This document shows positions 1-7,689 of a stretch of DNA of 51,124 bases, piece after piece; the stretch's first letter is position 1; every line of letters starts with the position of its first letter. A program made the translations under genes and the position numbers. The notes beneath the pieces were generated by a model, which was given only the letters and a program-made list of their open reading frames with translations, was not told the DNA's origin and did no database searches. Source of the stretch: DATFPQ01 sp035264765 (lineage in GTDB: Bacteria; Actinomycetota; Actinomycetes; Actinomycetales; Angustibacteraceae); assembly GCA_035264765.1 (NCBI GenBank), contig DATFPQ010000058.1:1-51124 (forward strand), read 5' to 3'.

Positions 1-439
1 TGCCGGGCTTGTCGTCGCTGCCGGGGGTCTGGCCGCCGTTGCCGGTGCCGGGCTTGTCGTCGGCGCTGCCGTCCGCAAGCTTGTTGAGCACCTTCACCTC
101 GAAGGACCCGCTCGGACCCGCCGTCGTGCGCGAGCCCTTCCACACCTCTCGTCCGTTGTCCGAGATGAGGACCGAGTACGCCTTGCCGCTGACGTGGGTC
201 TCGTACTCGGCCTCGACCTCGATGCCACCGGTGTCCGGCTTGGCCTTGAGCTTCAGCAGGCTGGTGCCGCAGGCCTTGCTGGACCGGACGTCCTTGTCGT
301 TGCCCCCGCCCTTGGCGAATGCGGGCGCCGTGGAGCCGAGGCTTGCGGCGACGACGACGGTGGCGGCGATGGCGAGCGCGCCCCGGTGACGGCGGCTCTC
401 GATGGTCTCGGTGGGGCGGCTGGCGGGGCTGCTGGACAT
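1..439 (-). CDS. Secreted repeat-containing protein, C-terminus cut by window edge
   Basis: The reading frame begins at ATG 439 (minus), with GAGGAG about 10 nt upstream, and runs off the left edge, so about 146 residues are visible. The N-terminus has an Arg-rich segment (SRRHRG) and then a hydrophobic stretch ending in AFA, which reads as a Sec signal peptide, so the product is probably exported. The middle, with KACGTSLLKLKAKPDTGG, resembles a small secreted beta-type domain that I cannot assign. The last visible part is a Gly/Asp/Pro/Lys-rich linker with a 15-residue repeat (DDKPGTGNGGQTPGS, then DDKPG again); its DNA repeats at 1-17 and 46-62. The function is unknown. Confidence 0.7.
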   Translation of the reverse strand, partial: MSSSPASRPTETIESRRHRGALAIAATVVVAASLGSTAPAFAKGGGNDKDVRSSKACGTSLLKLKAKPDTGGIEVEAEYETHVSGKAYSVLISDNGREVWKGSRTTAGPSGSFEVKVLNKLADGSADDKPGTGNGGQTPGSDDKPG

Positions 440-663
440 GGCGGAGTGTCTCCTCGTGAGGACTTGGAAGGCCCGTCGCGACGGGTGCGGCGGCAGTTGA
501 AGCCTGCGGCGTCGGCGTCGCCGATGGAAGAGCGTCGACGGACCCTGGCACGCTGCCGTCAGTGGCCTGCCAGCGCAGCCCTCCAAGGACTACAACTGCG
601 GTACCAGAGGGCCATTCGGGTGACCCCCCAATCTGCGCCGCATGCGGCAGCCCACGTGCGGTG

Positions 664-1557
664 TCAGCAGAAGCCGGGCACCGATTCCCAGGCTCGGCCG
701 GCCTCCGGCGCGTCATCCCGCAGCACCGTGCCCTCGATCAGCCCGTAGGGGCGGTCCGCCGCGTAGAAGACCGCTCCCGGGTTGTCCAGCCCGAACGGCG
801 CCAGGTCCACCAGGAAGTGGTGCCGGTTCGGCATGGACAGCCGCACCTCGACCACGTCCTGGTGCGTCTGCAGCACGGCCTCGCCCATCGCGTAGAGGGT
901 CTGCTGCAGCGCGAGGCTGTGCAGGTCGGCGAAGGTCTCCAGCAGCGTCGTCCGGATGGTCGCGAACAGCCGCTCGTAGTCGAGCTGGGTGCCGACGTAC
1001 CTCCAGCGCGCGGTCACGGCCGTGGCCAGGATCCGGTCCGTCGTCTCAGCGAGCGTCGTGTACCGGTCCCGCGCGAACCCCGAGAACTCAGACCCGGTCG
1101 ACTTGAGGACCACCAGGTCGGCCAGCCCGGAGACGACCCAGCAGCGGTCCCCGTCGAGGGTGACGACGGTGGTCCGCCGCTCGCCGCCCCCGCGCTGGAA
1201 GGCGTGGTCGTGACCCTTCCCGGCGACGTCGATGCGCGCCCAGGGATGGGCGTCGACCGCGACCCGTGCTCCGGTGACCTGCGGGCCGGACGCCAGGAAG
1301 TGCCTGCCCAGCCGCAGCGCGAGCTCCTCCGGCTGGCCGACGCCGTGCTCGCGGGCCATCGCGTACACGGTGTTCTTCTGCGTGTCGGTCGGGAGCACCG
1401 CGGTGTTGTCGCCGGTGAGGTGGGTGGCCGCGAAGTCGCCCCGGAGCTGGGTGGTCACGGTCAGGTCCGTGATCCGGTGCCGAGGGGAGGACCGGTCGAC
1501 GTGCACCAGCCGGACCTCCGCCTTGCCGTACTGGTTGGGCCCCAGGACGATCGCCAT
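664..1557 (-). CDS. pucL: Uricase (urate oxidase, cofactor-independent)
   Basis: This 297-residue protein oxidises urate with O2 to 5-hydroxyisourate and H2O2. It has the usual uricase layout of two tunnelling-fold domains. Visible signatures are the early Gly-Lys-Ala-Glu-Val segment (residues 11-15), the GDNTAVLPTDTQKNTVY block near residues 49-65 containing the catalytic-type Thr, and the C-terminal LSMPNRHHFLVDLAPFG block. Length is normal. The ATG at 1557 is preceded by GAGGGAG with 5-nt spacing, located inside the end of the upstream uraH gene, and the intergenic gap is 1 nt. It is the last gene of the uraD-uraH-uricase operon, so all three urate-to-allantoin steps are coupled. Confidence 0.96.
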   Translation of the reverse strand: MAIVLGPNQYGKAEVRLVHVDRSSPRHRITDLTVTTQLRGDFAATHLTGDNTAVLPTDTQKNTVYAMAREHGVGQPEELALRLGRHFLASGPQVTGARVAVDAHPWARIDVAGKGHDHAFQRGGGERRTTVVTLDGDRCWVVSGLADLVVLKSTGSEFSGFARDRYTTLAETTDRILATAVTARWRYVGTQLDYERLFATIRTTLLETFADLHSLALQQTLYAMGEAVLQTHQDVVEVRLSMPNRHHFLVDLAPFGLDNPGAVFYAADRPYGLIEGTVLRDDAPEAGRAWESVPGFC

Positions 1558-1558
1558 G

Positions 1559-1912
1559 TCAGCTCCCTCGGTAGGTGGAGTACGCGAACGGCGCGAGCAG
1601 CAACGGCACGTGCAGGTGCTCCTCGTCGGTGACCGTGAACGCGACGGCGACCTCCGGGTGGAAGGCGGTGACCCCGCGGCCGGCGTACCAGGACCCGGTC
1701 TCGAAGACCAGCCGGTAGGTCCCCGGCGCCAGCCGGTCCGGGCCGAGCTCGCGCACCCGGCCGTCGTCGTCGGTGGCCGCCGTCGACAGCTGGCGCCAGC
1801 CGCCGATGGGGGAGCCTGCCGGGTCGTCGTCGCGCCCCTCGAGCCGTACCCGTACGCCGCTCGCGGGTCGCCCCGACCCGGTGTCCAGGACGTGTGTCGT
1901 CACGGCGCTCAC
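1559..1912 (-). CDS. uraH: 5-hydroxyisourate hydrolase (transthyretin-like)
   Basis: This 117-residue protein hydrolyses 5-hydroxyisourate to OHCU, the second step of urate breakdown. It begins VSAVTTHVLDTGSGRPASGV, the conserved N-terminal His strand of the family, and ends YSTYRGS, the C-terminal Tyr-Arg-Gly-Ser signature that separates HIU hydrolases from vertebrate transthyretin. The conserved central His/Arg region is also present. The GTG start at 1912 overlaps the uraD stop by 4 nt (GTGA), which implies translational coupling. The uricase ATG follows after a single base. The product is expected to be a cytoplasmic tetramer. Confidence 0.95.
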   Translation of the reverse strand: MSAVTTHVLDTGSGRPASGVRVRLEGRDDDPAGSPIGGWRQLSTAATDDDGRVRELGPDRLAPGTYRLVFETGSWYAGRGVTAFHPEVAVAFTVTDEEHLHVPLLLAPFAYSTYRGS

Positions 1913-2442
1913 GCGGCCCCCTCGCCGAGCCGGTCGAGCAGCGCGGACAGCCGCAGGGTGGCGATCTGCGCTAGCTGCTCGCGGACGACGTCCCGCTCGG
2001 TCGCTGGGTCGTTCCCGAGCCGCTGGCGCAGGAGAGCCAGCATCTCCGCGCTGCTTCGCCCGGCGGCGCGCACCAGGAAGACGTGCCCGAAGCGCTGCTC
2101 GTACGCGGCGTTGCCCTCGCGGAGCGCGGCCTGCACCTGGGCGTCCGACGGGTCGACGCCGGACTGCTCGGCGCGCGACCAGCCGGCCTCGGTGCCGTCG
2201 CCGGTGGGAGGCGCGCCGATCCTCGGGTGCCGGGCCAGCGCGGCCGCCAGCTCGGCGTCGTCGATGCCGGTCGCCAGGCCGCCGGCCCGCTCCAGCAGGG
2301 TGGGCAGGTCTGGGTAGGGCCGGCCTTCGAGCAGGGTGTGGACCCAGCGCGGCACCCCGAGGCAGGCGTCCAGCTGCGGCGCGAGCTCGCGCGGGTCGGC
2401 CTGGTTGAAGGCGCCGAGGCCGGCGCCGGGGTCTGCCTGCAC
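1909..2442 (-). CDS. uraD: OHCU decarboxylase
   Basis: This 177-residue enzyme decarboxylates 2-oxo-4-hydroxy-4-carboxy-5-ureidoimidazoline stereospecifically to (S)-allantoin. Family hallmarks are LGAFNQAD near the N-terminus, the HPRIG motif with the catalytic His (H72), the EQSGV motif (E92) and RFGHVFLV (H120). I chose the GTG at 2442 because AAAGGAG lies 5 nt upstream and the protein then has the family's usual short N-terminus; a longer frame reaches 2508 but adds an unconserved leader. It heads the minus-strand urate operon and is divergent from the allantoin operon across about 125 bp. Confidence 0.93.
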   Translation of the reverse strand: MQADPGAGLGAFNQADPRELAPQLDACLGVPRWVHTLLEGRPYPDLPTLLERAGGLATGIDDAELAAALARHPRIGAPPTGDGTEAGWSRAEQSGVDPSDAQVQAALREGNAAYEQRFGHVFLVRAAGRSSAEMLALLRQRLGNDPATERDVVREQLAQIATLRLSALLDRLGEGAA

Positions 2443-2554
2443 CTGCTCTCCTTTCGCCGCACCACCGACTCCCGAGGAGAGCCCACCCCACACCACCCGG
2501 GTTACCACGGGGTTTCGCCGCGCCGGGCCCTGCTCATCGGCCGTCCGGGAACGC

Positions 2555-2560
2555 TAGCGT
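2555..2560 (+). promoter_or_regulatory. Candidate -10 box of a leaderless promoter for the allantoin operon
   Basis: TAGCGT fits the actinobacterial TANNNT -10 pattern and sits 7 nt before the GTG at 2568, the usual geometry of leaderless transcripts. No Shine-Dalgarno sequence is visible upstream of this gene. I see no clear -35 element. The 2443-2567 gap must also hold the promoter for the divergent uraD operon, and I could not identify that one. Confidence 0.4.
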
Positions 2561-2567
2561 GCCGCAG

Positions 2568-3845
2568 GTGACGGCGGGCCGGCTCTCGGAGGACCTGCTG
2601 CGGCGCCTTGACGAGGCGCTGCAGCCGGTGGACGCCGCCCTGGCCCAGCGGTACTCGGGCGGAGGCGGCTCCCGCCAACCTGTGCATACCGTGTACGTTC
2701 CGGCCGACGTCGCGACCCCCGCGACGCCGGCCAGCTGGGGCAGACGCGCACTCGACCTGCTCGCGTCCCACGCCGGCAGCCCCGAGGAGCTCGCCCGTGC
2801 CACCGGCATGGACGAGGCCGTCGTGGCGGACGCCTACCCGCTGCTCCTGGCCAAGCTCGCGGACCAGCCGGTGGAGGACCTGCGCCTGGACCTGGAGGAC
2901 GGCTACGGCGCCCACCCGGACGCCGAGGAGGACGCCGCGGCGCTGGCGGTCGGCGCCACCCTGGCCGCTCTCCCGACCCAGCCGGCAGCGCCGGTGCTGG
3001 CCGGGGTGCGGGTGCGGTCGATGGAGGGCCTGACCCGGCGTCGTGGGCTGCGGTCGCTCGACCTGGTGCTGTACGGGCTGTGCGCCGCGGCGCAGGACGG
3101 TGCCGCGCTGCCGCAACGGTTCGTCGTGACCCTCGCCAAGGTCAGCGTCCCTGCGCAGGCGTCAGCCTTCGCCCAGGCCTGCTCCCAGCTCGAGTCCGCG
3201 TACGGGCTGCCGCCGGGCTGGGTCGGGGTCGAGCTGCAGATCGAGGTCCCGGCCGCCGTCGTGGCGGCGGACGGCACCGCGGCGCTCGCGGCGATGGTCG
3301 GCGCGGCCGACGGCCGGTGCACCGGCCTGCACTTCGGCACCTACGACTTCACCGCCGCGTGCGGGGTGCCGGCCGCGCTTCAGTCGCTCGAGCACCCGCT
3401 CGCCGACCACGCCAAGGCGGTGATGTGCCTGGCGGCCGCCGGAACGGGCGTGCAGGTCAGCGACGGGTCCACGAACGTTCTCCCGGAGGGCGACCGGCAG
3501 CAGGTGCATGCCGCCTGGCGCCTGCACACGCGGCTCGTACGCCGCGCCCTCGAACGCGGCCTGCCGCAGGGCTGGGACCTGCACCCCGGGCACCTGGTCA
3601 CCCGCCACCTGGTCACCCTCGCGTTCTACCGCGAGCTGGCGCCCGCGTCGGTCGCGCGGCTGCGGGACTACGTCGCGGGAACAGGTGACGCCGGCGTCCT
3701 TGACGAGCCGGCCACCGCACAGGCCATGGCTACCACGCTGACCCGCGGTATCGCCTGCGGCGCATTGGACGAGGCCCAGGTATGTGCAGACGCCGGGGTG
3801 ACGCCGCAGTGGCTCGCCGCGATGGCCGGTCGGCGGGTCGCGTGA
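2568..3845 (+). CDS. DUF6986-type HpcH/HpaI (aldolase/citrate-lyase-like) family protein
   Basis: This 425-residue protein (GTG 2568; GTG 2559 would add three residues but overlaps the putative -10 box) resembles actinobacterial DUF6986 proteins, which have an HpcH/HpaI-type TIM-barrel fold acting on phosphoenolpyruvate- or 2-oxoacid-type chemistry. Visible features are VEDLRLDLEDGYG, with the acidic pair typical of metal-binding barrels of this superfamily, VELQIEVP, and HFGTYDFTAACG. Its stop overlaps the allantoinase start by 4 nt, and it heads the allantoin operon. The family assignment rests on motif recall. The reaction is unknown; use of the glyoxylate or ureidoglycolate released by the pathway is an inference from context. 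Confidence 0.75.
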   Translation: MTAGRLSEDLLRRLDEALQPVDAALAQRYSGGGGSRQPVHTVYVPADVATPATPASWGRRALDLLASHAGSPEELARATGMDEAVVADAYPLLLAKLADQPVEDLRLDLEDGYGAHPDAEEDAAALAVGATLAALPTQPAAPVLAGVRVRSMEGLTRRRGLRSLDLVLYGLCAAAQDGAALPQRFVVTLAKVSVPAQASAFAQACSQLESAYGLPPGWVGVELQIEVPAAVVAADGTAALAAMVGAADGRCTGLHFGTYDFTAACGVPAALQSLEHPLADHAKAVMCLAAAGTGVQVSDGSTNVLPEGDRQQVHAAWRLHTRLVRRALERGLPQGWDLHPGHLVTRHLVTLAFYRELAPASVARLRDYVAGTGDAGVLDEPATAQAMATTLTRGIACGALDEAQVCADAGVTPQWLAAMAGRRVA

Positions 3846-5200
3846 CCGGCGCCGACCTCGACCTGGTGGTGCGGGCCCGTCGCGCCGTGCTTCCCGACGG
3901 CGAACGGGCCTGTTCGGTCGGGGTGCGAGACGGCCGGATCGCGGTCGTGGCGGCATACGACGATCCGCCCGTCGGCGACGTCGTCGACCTCGCCGACGAC
4001 GAGGTGCTGCTACCGGGACTCGTCGATGCGCACGTGCATGTCAACGAGCCGGGGCGCACGGACTGGGAGGGTTTCGACTCCGCGACCCGCGCCGCCGCCC
4101 GAGGAGGTGTGACGACGCTCGTCGACATGCCGCTCAACAGCATCCCGCCGACCGTTGACGTCCCCGCGCTCCAGGCGAAGCGGGCGGCCGCGACCGGCAA
4201 GGTGCACGTGGACGTCGGCTTCTGGGGCGGGGTCGTGCCCGGCAACCTTCGGGACCTCGCCGGCCTGCACGGGGCAGGGGTCTTCGGGTTCAAGTGCTTC
4301 ACCGCGCCGTCCGGCGTCGATGAGTTCCCGCACGTCGACGCGCGACAGCTCGAGCAGGCGCTCGCGGAGGTCGCCCGGCTCGGCTCGGTGCTGCTCGTGC
4401 ACGCCGAGGACCCAGAGGTGCTCGAAGCGTCCGCCCAGCTGCCGCCAGGCACTTCGCCGCGCGACTTCGCCGGCTTCCTGGCGACCCGGCCGGCGTCCGC
4501 GGAGGACCGCGCGGTCGAGCAGGTCGTCGCGGCGTCGCGGCGGACCAGGGGCCGCGCGCACGTGGTCCACCTGGCCAGCGCCTCCGCGGTGCCCGTGCTG
4601 GCAGCCGCCCAGTCCGAGGGCCTGCCGGTCACCGCGGAGACCTGCCCGCACTACCTGGCGTTGGACGCGGCGCAGGTGCCGGAGGGCGCGACTGAGTTTA
4701 AGTGTTGTCCTCCCGTGCGGGACGCCGCGAACCGGGACGCGCTGTGGGACGCCTTGCGCGCCGGCACGGTCGGCTGCGTCGTATCGGACCACTCGCCCTG
4801 CCCACCAGCTATGAAGCACCGCGACAGCGGCGACTTCACGGCGGCCTGGGGCGGCATCGCCTCGGTCCAGCTCGGGCTCCCGGTGGTGTGGACCGCGGCG
4901 CGCCGTCGCGGGCAGGCACTCACCGACGTCGTGCGGTGGATGGCCTCCGCACCCGCGGAACGCCTCGGCCTGGCCGGCCGCAAGGGATCCCTCCAGGTCG
5001 GTGCTGACGCCGACCTGTGCGCCTTCGCGCCAGACGAACAACAGACAGTCGACCCGTCCGCGCTGGCGCACCGCCATCCGGTCACCCCGTACGCCGGGGC
5101 GCGGCTGTGCGGAGTGGTCCGGCGAACCTGGCTGCGCGGACGGCCGGTCACCGGGGACGACCCGCACGGCGAGCTGCTGGTGGGCGGGGGCGCCCCATGA
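3842..5200 (+). CDS. allB: Allantoinase
   Basis: This 452-residue metal-dependent amidohydrolase opens allantoin to allantoate. The binuclear metal site is complete. HVH lies at residues 64-66 (with VNEPGRTDWEGF after it), the bridging carboxylated Lys is at 151 in FKCF, His ligands are H187 (LLVHAEDPE) and H243 (VVHLAS), and the catalytic Asp is D316 (SDHSPC). ETCPHYL and DMPLNSIPPT are further allantoinase-specific blocks that separate it from dihydroorotase and hydantoinase. The GTG at 3842 overlaps the preceding stop (GTGA), and its own stop overlaps the allantoicase ATG (ATGA). Confidence 0.96.
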   Translation: MTGADLDLVVRARRAVLPDGERACSVGVRDGRIAVVAAYDDPPVGDVVDLADDEVLLPGLVDAHVHVNEPGRTDWEGFDSATRAAARGGVTTLVDMPLNSIPPTVDVPALQAKRAAATGKVHVDVGFWGGVVPGNLRDLAGLHGAGVFGFKCFTAPSGVDEFPHVDARQLEQALAEVARLGSVLLVHAEDPEVLEASAQLPPGTSPRDFAGFLATRPASAEDRAVEQVVAASRRTRGRAHVVHLASASAVPVLAAAQSEGLPVTAETCPHYLALDAAQVPEGATEFKCCPPVRDAANRDALWDALRAGTVGCVVSDHSPCPPAMKHRDSGDFTAAWGGIASVQLGLPVVWTAARRRGQALTDVVRWMASAPAERLGLAGRKGSLQVGADADLCAFAPDEQQTVDPSALAHRHPVTPYAGARLCGVVRRTWLRGRPVTGDDPHGELLVGGGAP

Positions 5201-6243
5201 GCTGGCGCGACGCGCTGCCGGACGACCTGCGGGACGAGCTCGACCTGGCCGACCGCAGGCTCGGCGCAGGAGTGGTCGCGGCCAACGACGAGGCCTTCGC
5301 GGAGAAGGAGAATCTCGTCCAACCGCATGAGCCGGCCTTCCTCCCGCACACCTTCGGGCACAAGGGCCAGGTGTACGACGGCTGGGAGACCCGCCGTCGA
5401 CGCGAACCGGGGGCGGATTGGGCGGTGGTGCGGCTCGGCGCCCCGGGGGAGGTGTCGGCCGTCGTGGTCGACACCTCGCACTTCACCGGCAACTATCCAC
5501 CGGAGTGCGAGCTGCAGGCGTGCTGGGCCCCTGGGTGGCCGTCAGCCGCGGAGCTGGGTTCGGACGTGCGGTGGGTCCCGCTGGTTCCGCGCAGCCCGCT
5601 GAAGGGAGACAGCCGTACGGTGCTGCGGGCGTCCCGGCCGGTGCGCGCGACCCACGTCCGGCTCACCATCCACCCCGACGGCGGAGTCGCCCGGCTGCGG
5701 GTGCTGGGCGCCGTGGTGCCCGATCCCTCCCGGTGGGCGGGCGTCGGGCTGGACCTGGTGGCCCTGGTCAACGGCGGTCGGGTGGTCGACTGCAGCGATC
5801 GGTTCTACTCCCCGGCGGACCAGGTGATCCTGCCGGGCTCCGCGACGAACATGGGCGACGGCTGGGAGACACAGCGACGCCGCGGGCCGGGCAACGACTG
5901 GCTGCTGCTGCGGCTGGCTGGTGCCGGGCGGGTCCGCGTCGTCGAGCTCGACACGACACATTTCGTGGGCAACGCGCCGGGCGCGGTGCGGGTGACTGGT
6001 TGCGCTGGGGAGCCGGCGGCCGGCTCGGAGTGGGTGGAGCTGCTGCCCCGCACCCGGTTGCAGCCGGACACGCCACATTGGTTCGCCGTCGGGGACACCT
6101 CGGTCGTGACCCACGTCCGGGTCGACGTCTACCCGGACGGCGGGCTGGCGCGGTTGCGACTGCTCGGGCACCTCACCGAGGAGGCGCTCGCAGCCGCCGA
6201 GAGTCGTTGGCAGTCCAGGCTTGGAGGAGGAGGAAAGCCGTGA
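5197..6243 (+). CDS. alc: Allantoicase
   Basis: This 348-residue protein hydrolyses allantoate to (S)-ureidoglycolate and urea. It is an internal duplication of a jelly-roll domain. YDGWETRRRREPGADW and TSHFTGNYPP in the first half recur as GDGWETQRRRGPGNDW and TTHFVGNAPG in the second, and both halves end with a HPDGG/YPDGG-VARLR-type strand. This two-repeat layout and the length are diagnostic for allantoicase. The ATG at 5197 overlaps the allB stop by 4 nt. A strong purine-rich ribosome site for the next gene, AGGAGGAGGAAAG, lies in its last codons. Confidence 0.96.
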   Translation: MSWRDALPDDLRDELDLADRRLGAGVVAANDEAFAEKENLVQPHEPAFLPHTFGHKGQVYDGWETRRRREPGADWAVVRLGAPGEVSAVVVDTSHFTGNYPPECELQACWAPGWPSAAELGSDVRWVPLVPRSPLKGDSRTVLRASRPVRATHVRLTIHPDGGVARLRVLGAVVPDPSRWAGVGLDLVALVNGGRVVDCSDRFYSPADQVILPGSATNMGDGWETQRRRGPGNDWLLLRLAGAGRVRVVELDTTHFVGNAPGAVRVTGCAGEPAAGSEWVELLPRTRLQPDTPHWFAVGDTSVVTHVRVDVYPDGGLARLRLLGHLTEEALAAAESRWQSRLGGGGKP

Positions 6244-7598
6244 GCGCGCTGGTCGTAGAAGGTTGCGCTGTAGCGACGGTTGACAATGCCAACGCGCGCT
6301 ACCCGGACGGACACGTCGTCGTCACTGACGGGGTCATCACCGCCGTCGGCCCGGGTCCGGCGCCACGGACCCCGGACGCCACGCACGTCGACGGACGCGG
6401 CTGCCTGCTCACGCCGGGGTTCGTCAACACGCACCACCATCTGTACCAGTGGGCCACTCGTGGGTTCGCCGCGAACAACACCCTCTTCGAGTGGCTGACC
6501 ACGCTGTACCCGGTGTGGGCCGGGCTGGACGCGGACATCGTGCGCGCCGCGGCGACAGCGGGCCTAGCGCGCCTGGCGGCCACCGGTTGCACGACGACGT
6601 CGGACCACCACTACGTCTTCCCGCGGGACGGTGGGGACGTGTTGGACGCGACGGTCGACGCGGCCCGGTCGGTCGGTCTTCGGCTCACCGCGACCCGGGG
6701 GTCGATGGATGTCGGGCAGTCCGCCGGGGGGTTGCCTCCAGACAACGTCGTCGAGGATGTGGACGCCGTCCTGAAGGCGACCGCCGAGGCCGTGGCGCGG
6801 TACCACGATGCCTCACCGGGATCGATGCTGCGCGTCGCCGCGGCGCCCTGCTCGCCCTTCTCGGTGAGCACCCGGCTGCTCGTGGAGGCTGCCGCGCAGG
6901 CGCGCGAGCTCGGCGTCCGGTTGCACACGCACCTCGCCGAGACGCTGGACGAGGAGACCTACTGCGCCGACCGGTTCGGTTGCACGCCGGTGGAGCACCT
7001 GGACGGTCTGGGCTGGCTGGGTCCCGACGTGTGGCTGGCGCACTGCGTGCACCCGGGGGAGGCCGGCGTCGCCCGACTGGCCGCCACGGGCACCGGAGTC
7101 GCGCACTGCCCGCAGTCGAACGCCCGGCTGGGTGCGGGTACCGCGCCGGTGCGGGCGATGCTCGACGCGAGCGTGCCGGTGGGGCTCGGCGTGGACGGTG
7201 CGGCGTCCAACGAGCAGGGCGCGCTGGTGGACGAGCTGCGGCAGGCCGTGTACGTGGCCAGGCTCTCGGGGGGGCCGACCGCGCTGGCTGCGCACGAGGC
7301 GCTGCGGCTGGCCACCGCCGGCGGCGCCGCGGTGCTCGGTCGGGCCGACGAGATCGGCGCGCTGCGGGTGGGCCTGCGCGGCGACCTGGCGCTGTGGCGG
7401 GTCGACGGGCCGCTGCACGCGGACCTGGACGACCCGGTCGTGGCGCTGGTCCTCGGTCCCACGCCGCCGCTGGAGCTGCTCACAGTGGAGGGACGCCCTG
7501 TCGTCGAGCGCGGGCAGGTGCTGACCGTGGACGTCGAGCAGGTGGGCCGCGCCCTGCTGGCGGCGCGGCGCCGGCTGCTGGCCCGGGCGCCGGGCTGA
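6240..7598 (+). CDS. 8-oxoguanine deaminase (amidohydrolase)
   Basis: This 452-residue member of the AtzC/TrzN/guanine-deaminase group is expected to hydrolyse 8-oxoguanine to urate and ammonia. Mononuclear metal ligands are visible: HxH at residues 65-67 in GFVNTHHHLYQW, His in LHTHLAET, His in WLAHCVHP, and Asp in GVDGAASNE. The blocks LFEWLTTLYPVWAGL, TTSDHHYVFP and TRGSMDVGQSAGGLPPD match the 8-oxoguanine deaminase subgroup as I recall it, rather than ordinary guanine deaminase. The GTG at 6240 overlaps the allantoicase stop and has a strong AGGAGGAGG site. It ends the operon just before a long hairpin. Hydroxyatrazine-type activity is the main alternative. Confidence 0.85.
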   Translation: MSALVVEGCAVATVDNANARYPDGHVVVTDGVITAVGPGPAPRTPDATHVDGRGCLLTPGFVNTHHHLYQWATRGFAANNTLFEWLTTLYPVWAGLDADIVRAAATAGLARLAATGCTTTSDHHYVFPRDGGDVLDATVDAARSVGLRLTATRGSMDVGQSAGGLPPDNVVEDVDAVLKATAEAVARYHDASPGSMLRVAAAPCSPFSVSTRLLVEAAAQARELGVRLHTHLAETLDEETYCADRFGCTPVEHLDGLGWLGPDVWLAHCVHPGEAGVARLAATGTGVAHCPQSNARLGAGTAPVRAMLDASVPVGLGVDGAASNEQGALVDELRQAVYVARLSGGPTALAAHEALRLATAGGAAVLGRADEIGALRVGLRGDLALWRVDGPLHADLDDPVVALVLGPTPPLELLTVEGRPVVERGQVLTVDVEQVGRALLAARRRLLARAPG

Positions 7599-7620
7599 CG
7601 CGGGACGCCCCGGGATTGCT

Positions 7621-7688
7621 CTTTGCGCGCGGGAAGCCGGTGAAACGCGCCGTCCGGGGCGGATCTCACCGGCTTCTGGCGCGCAAAG
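7621..7688. terminator. Long bidirectional hairpin between convergent genes
   Basis: The arm 7621-7643 (starting CTTTGCGCGC) is complementary to 7666-7688. The 23-bp stem is perfect except for two adjacent mismatches, and it encloses a 22-nt loop. It lies between the stop of the 8-oxoguanine deaminase gene (7598, plus) and the stop of the permease gene (7690, minus). It is therefore placed to terminate both transcripts. There is no long T-tract, which is common for GC-rich actinobacterial terminators. Confidence 0.8.
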
Positions 7689-7689
7689 G

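Noticed and set aside
637..648. Perfect 12-bp palindrome GCCGCATGCGGC after uricase
   Set aside because: There is no loop for a terminator, and palindromes of this base composition are frequent in GC-rich DNA.
562..1632. Long plus-strand open frame opposite uricase
   Set aside because: It is antisense to clear uricase motifs, and its product is Arg/Val/Gly-rich without any domain. It is a GC-rich shadow.
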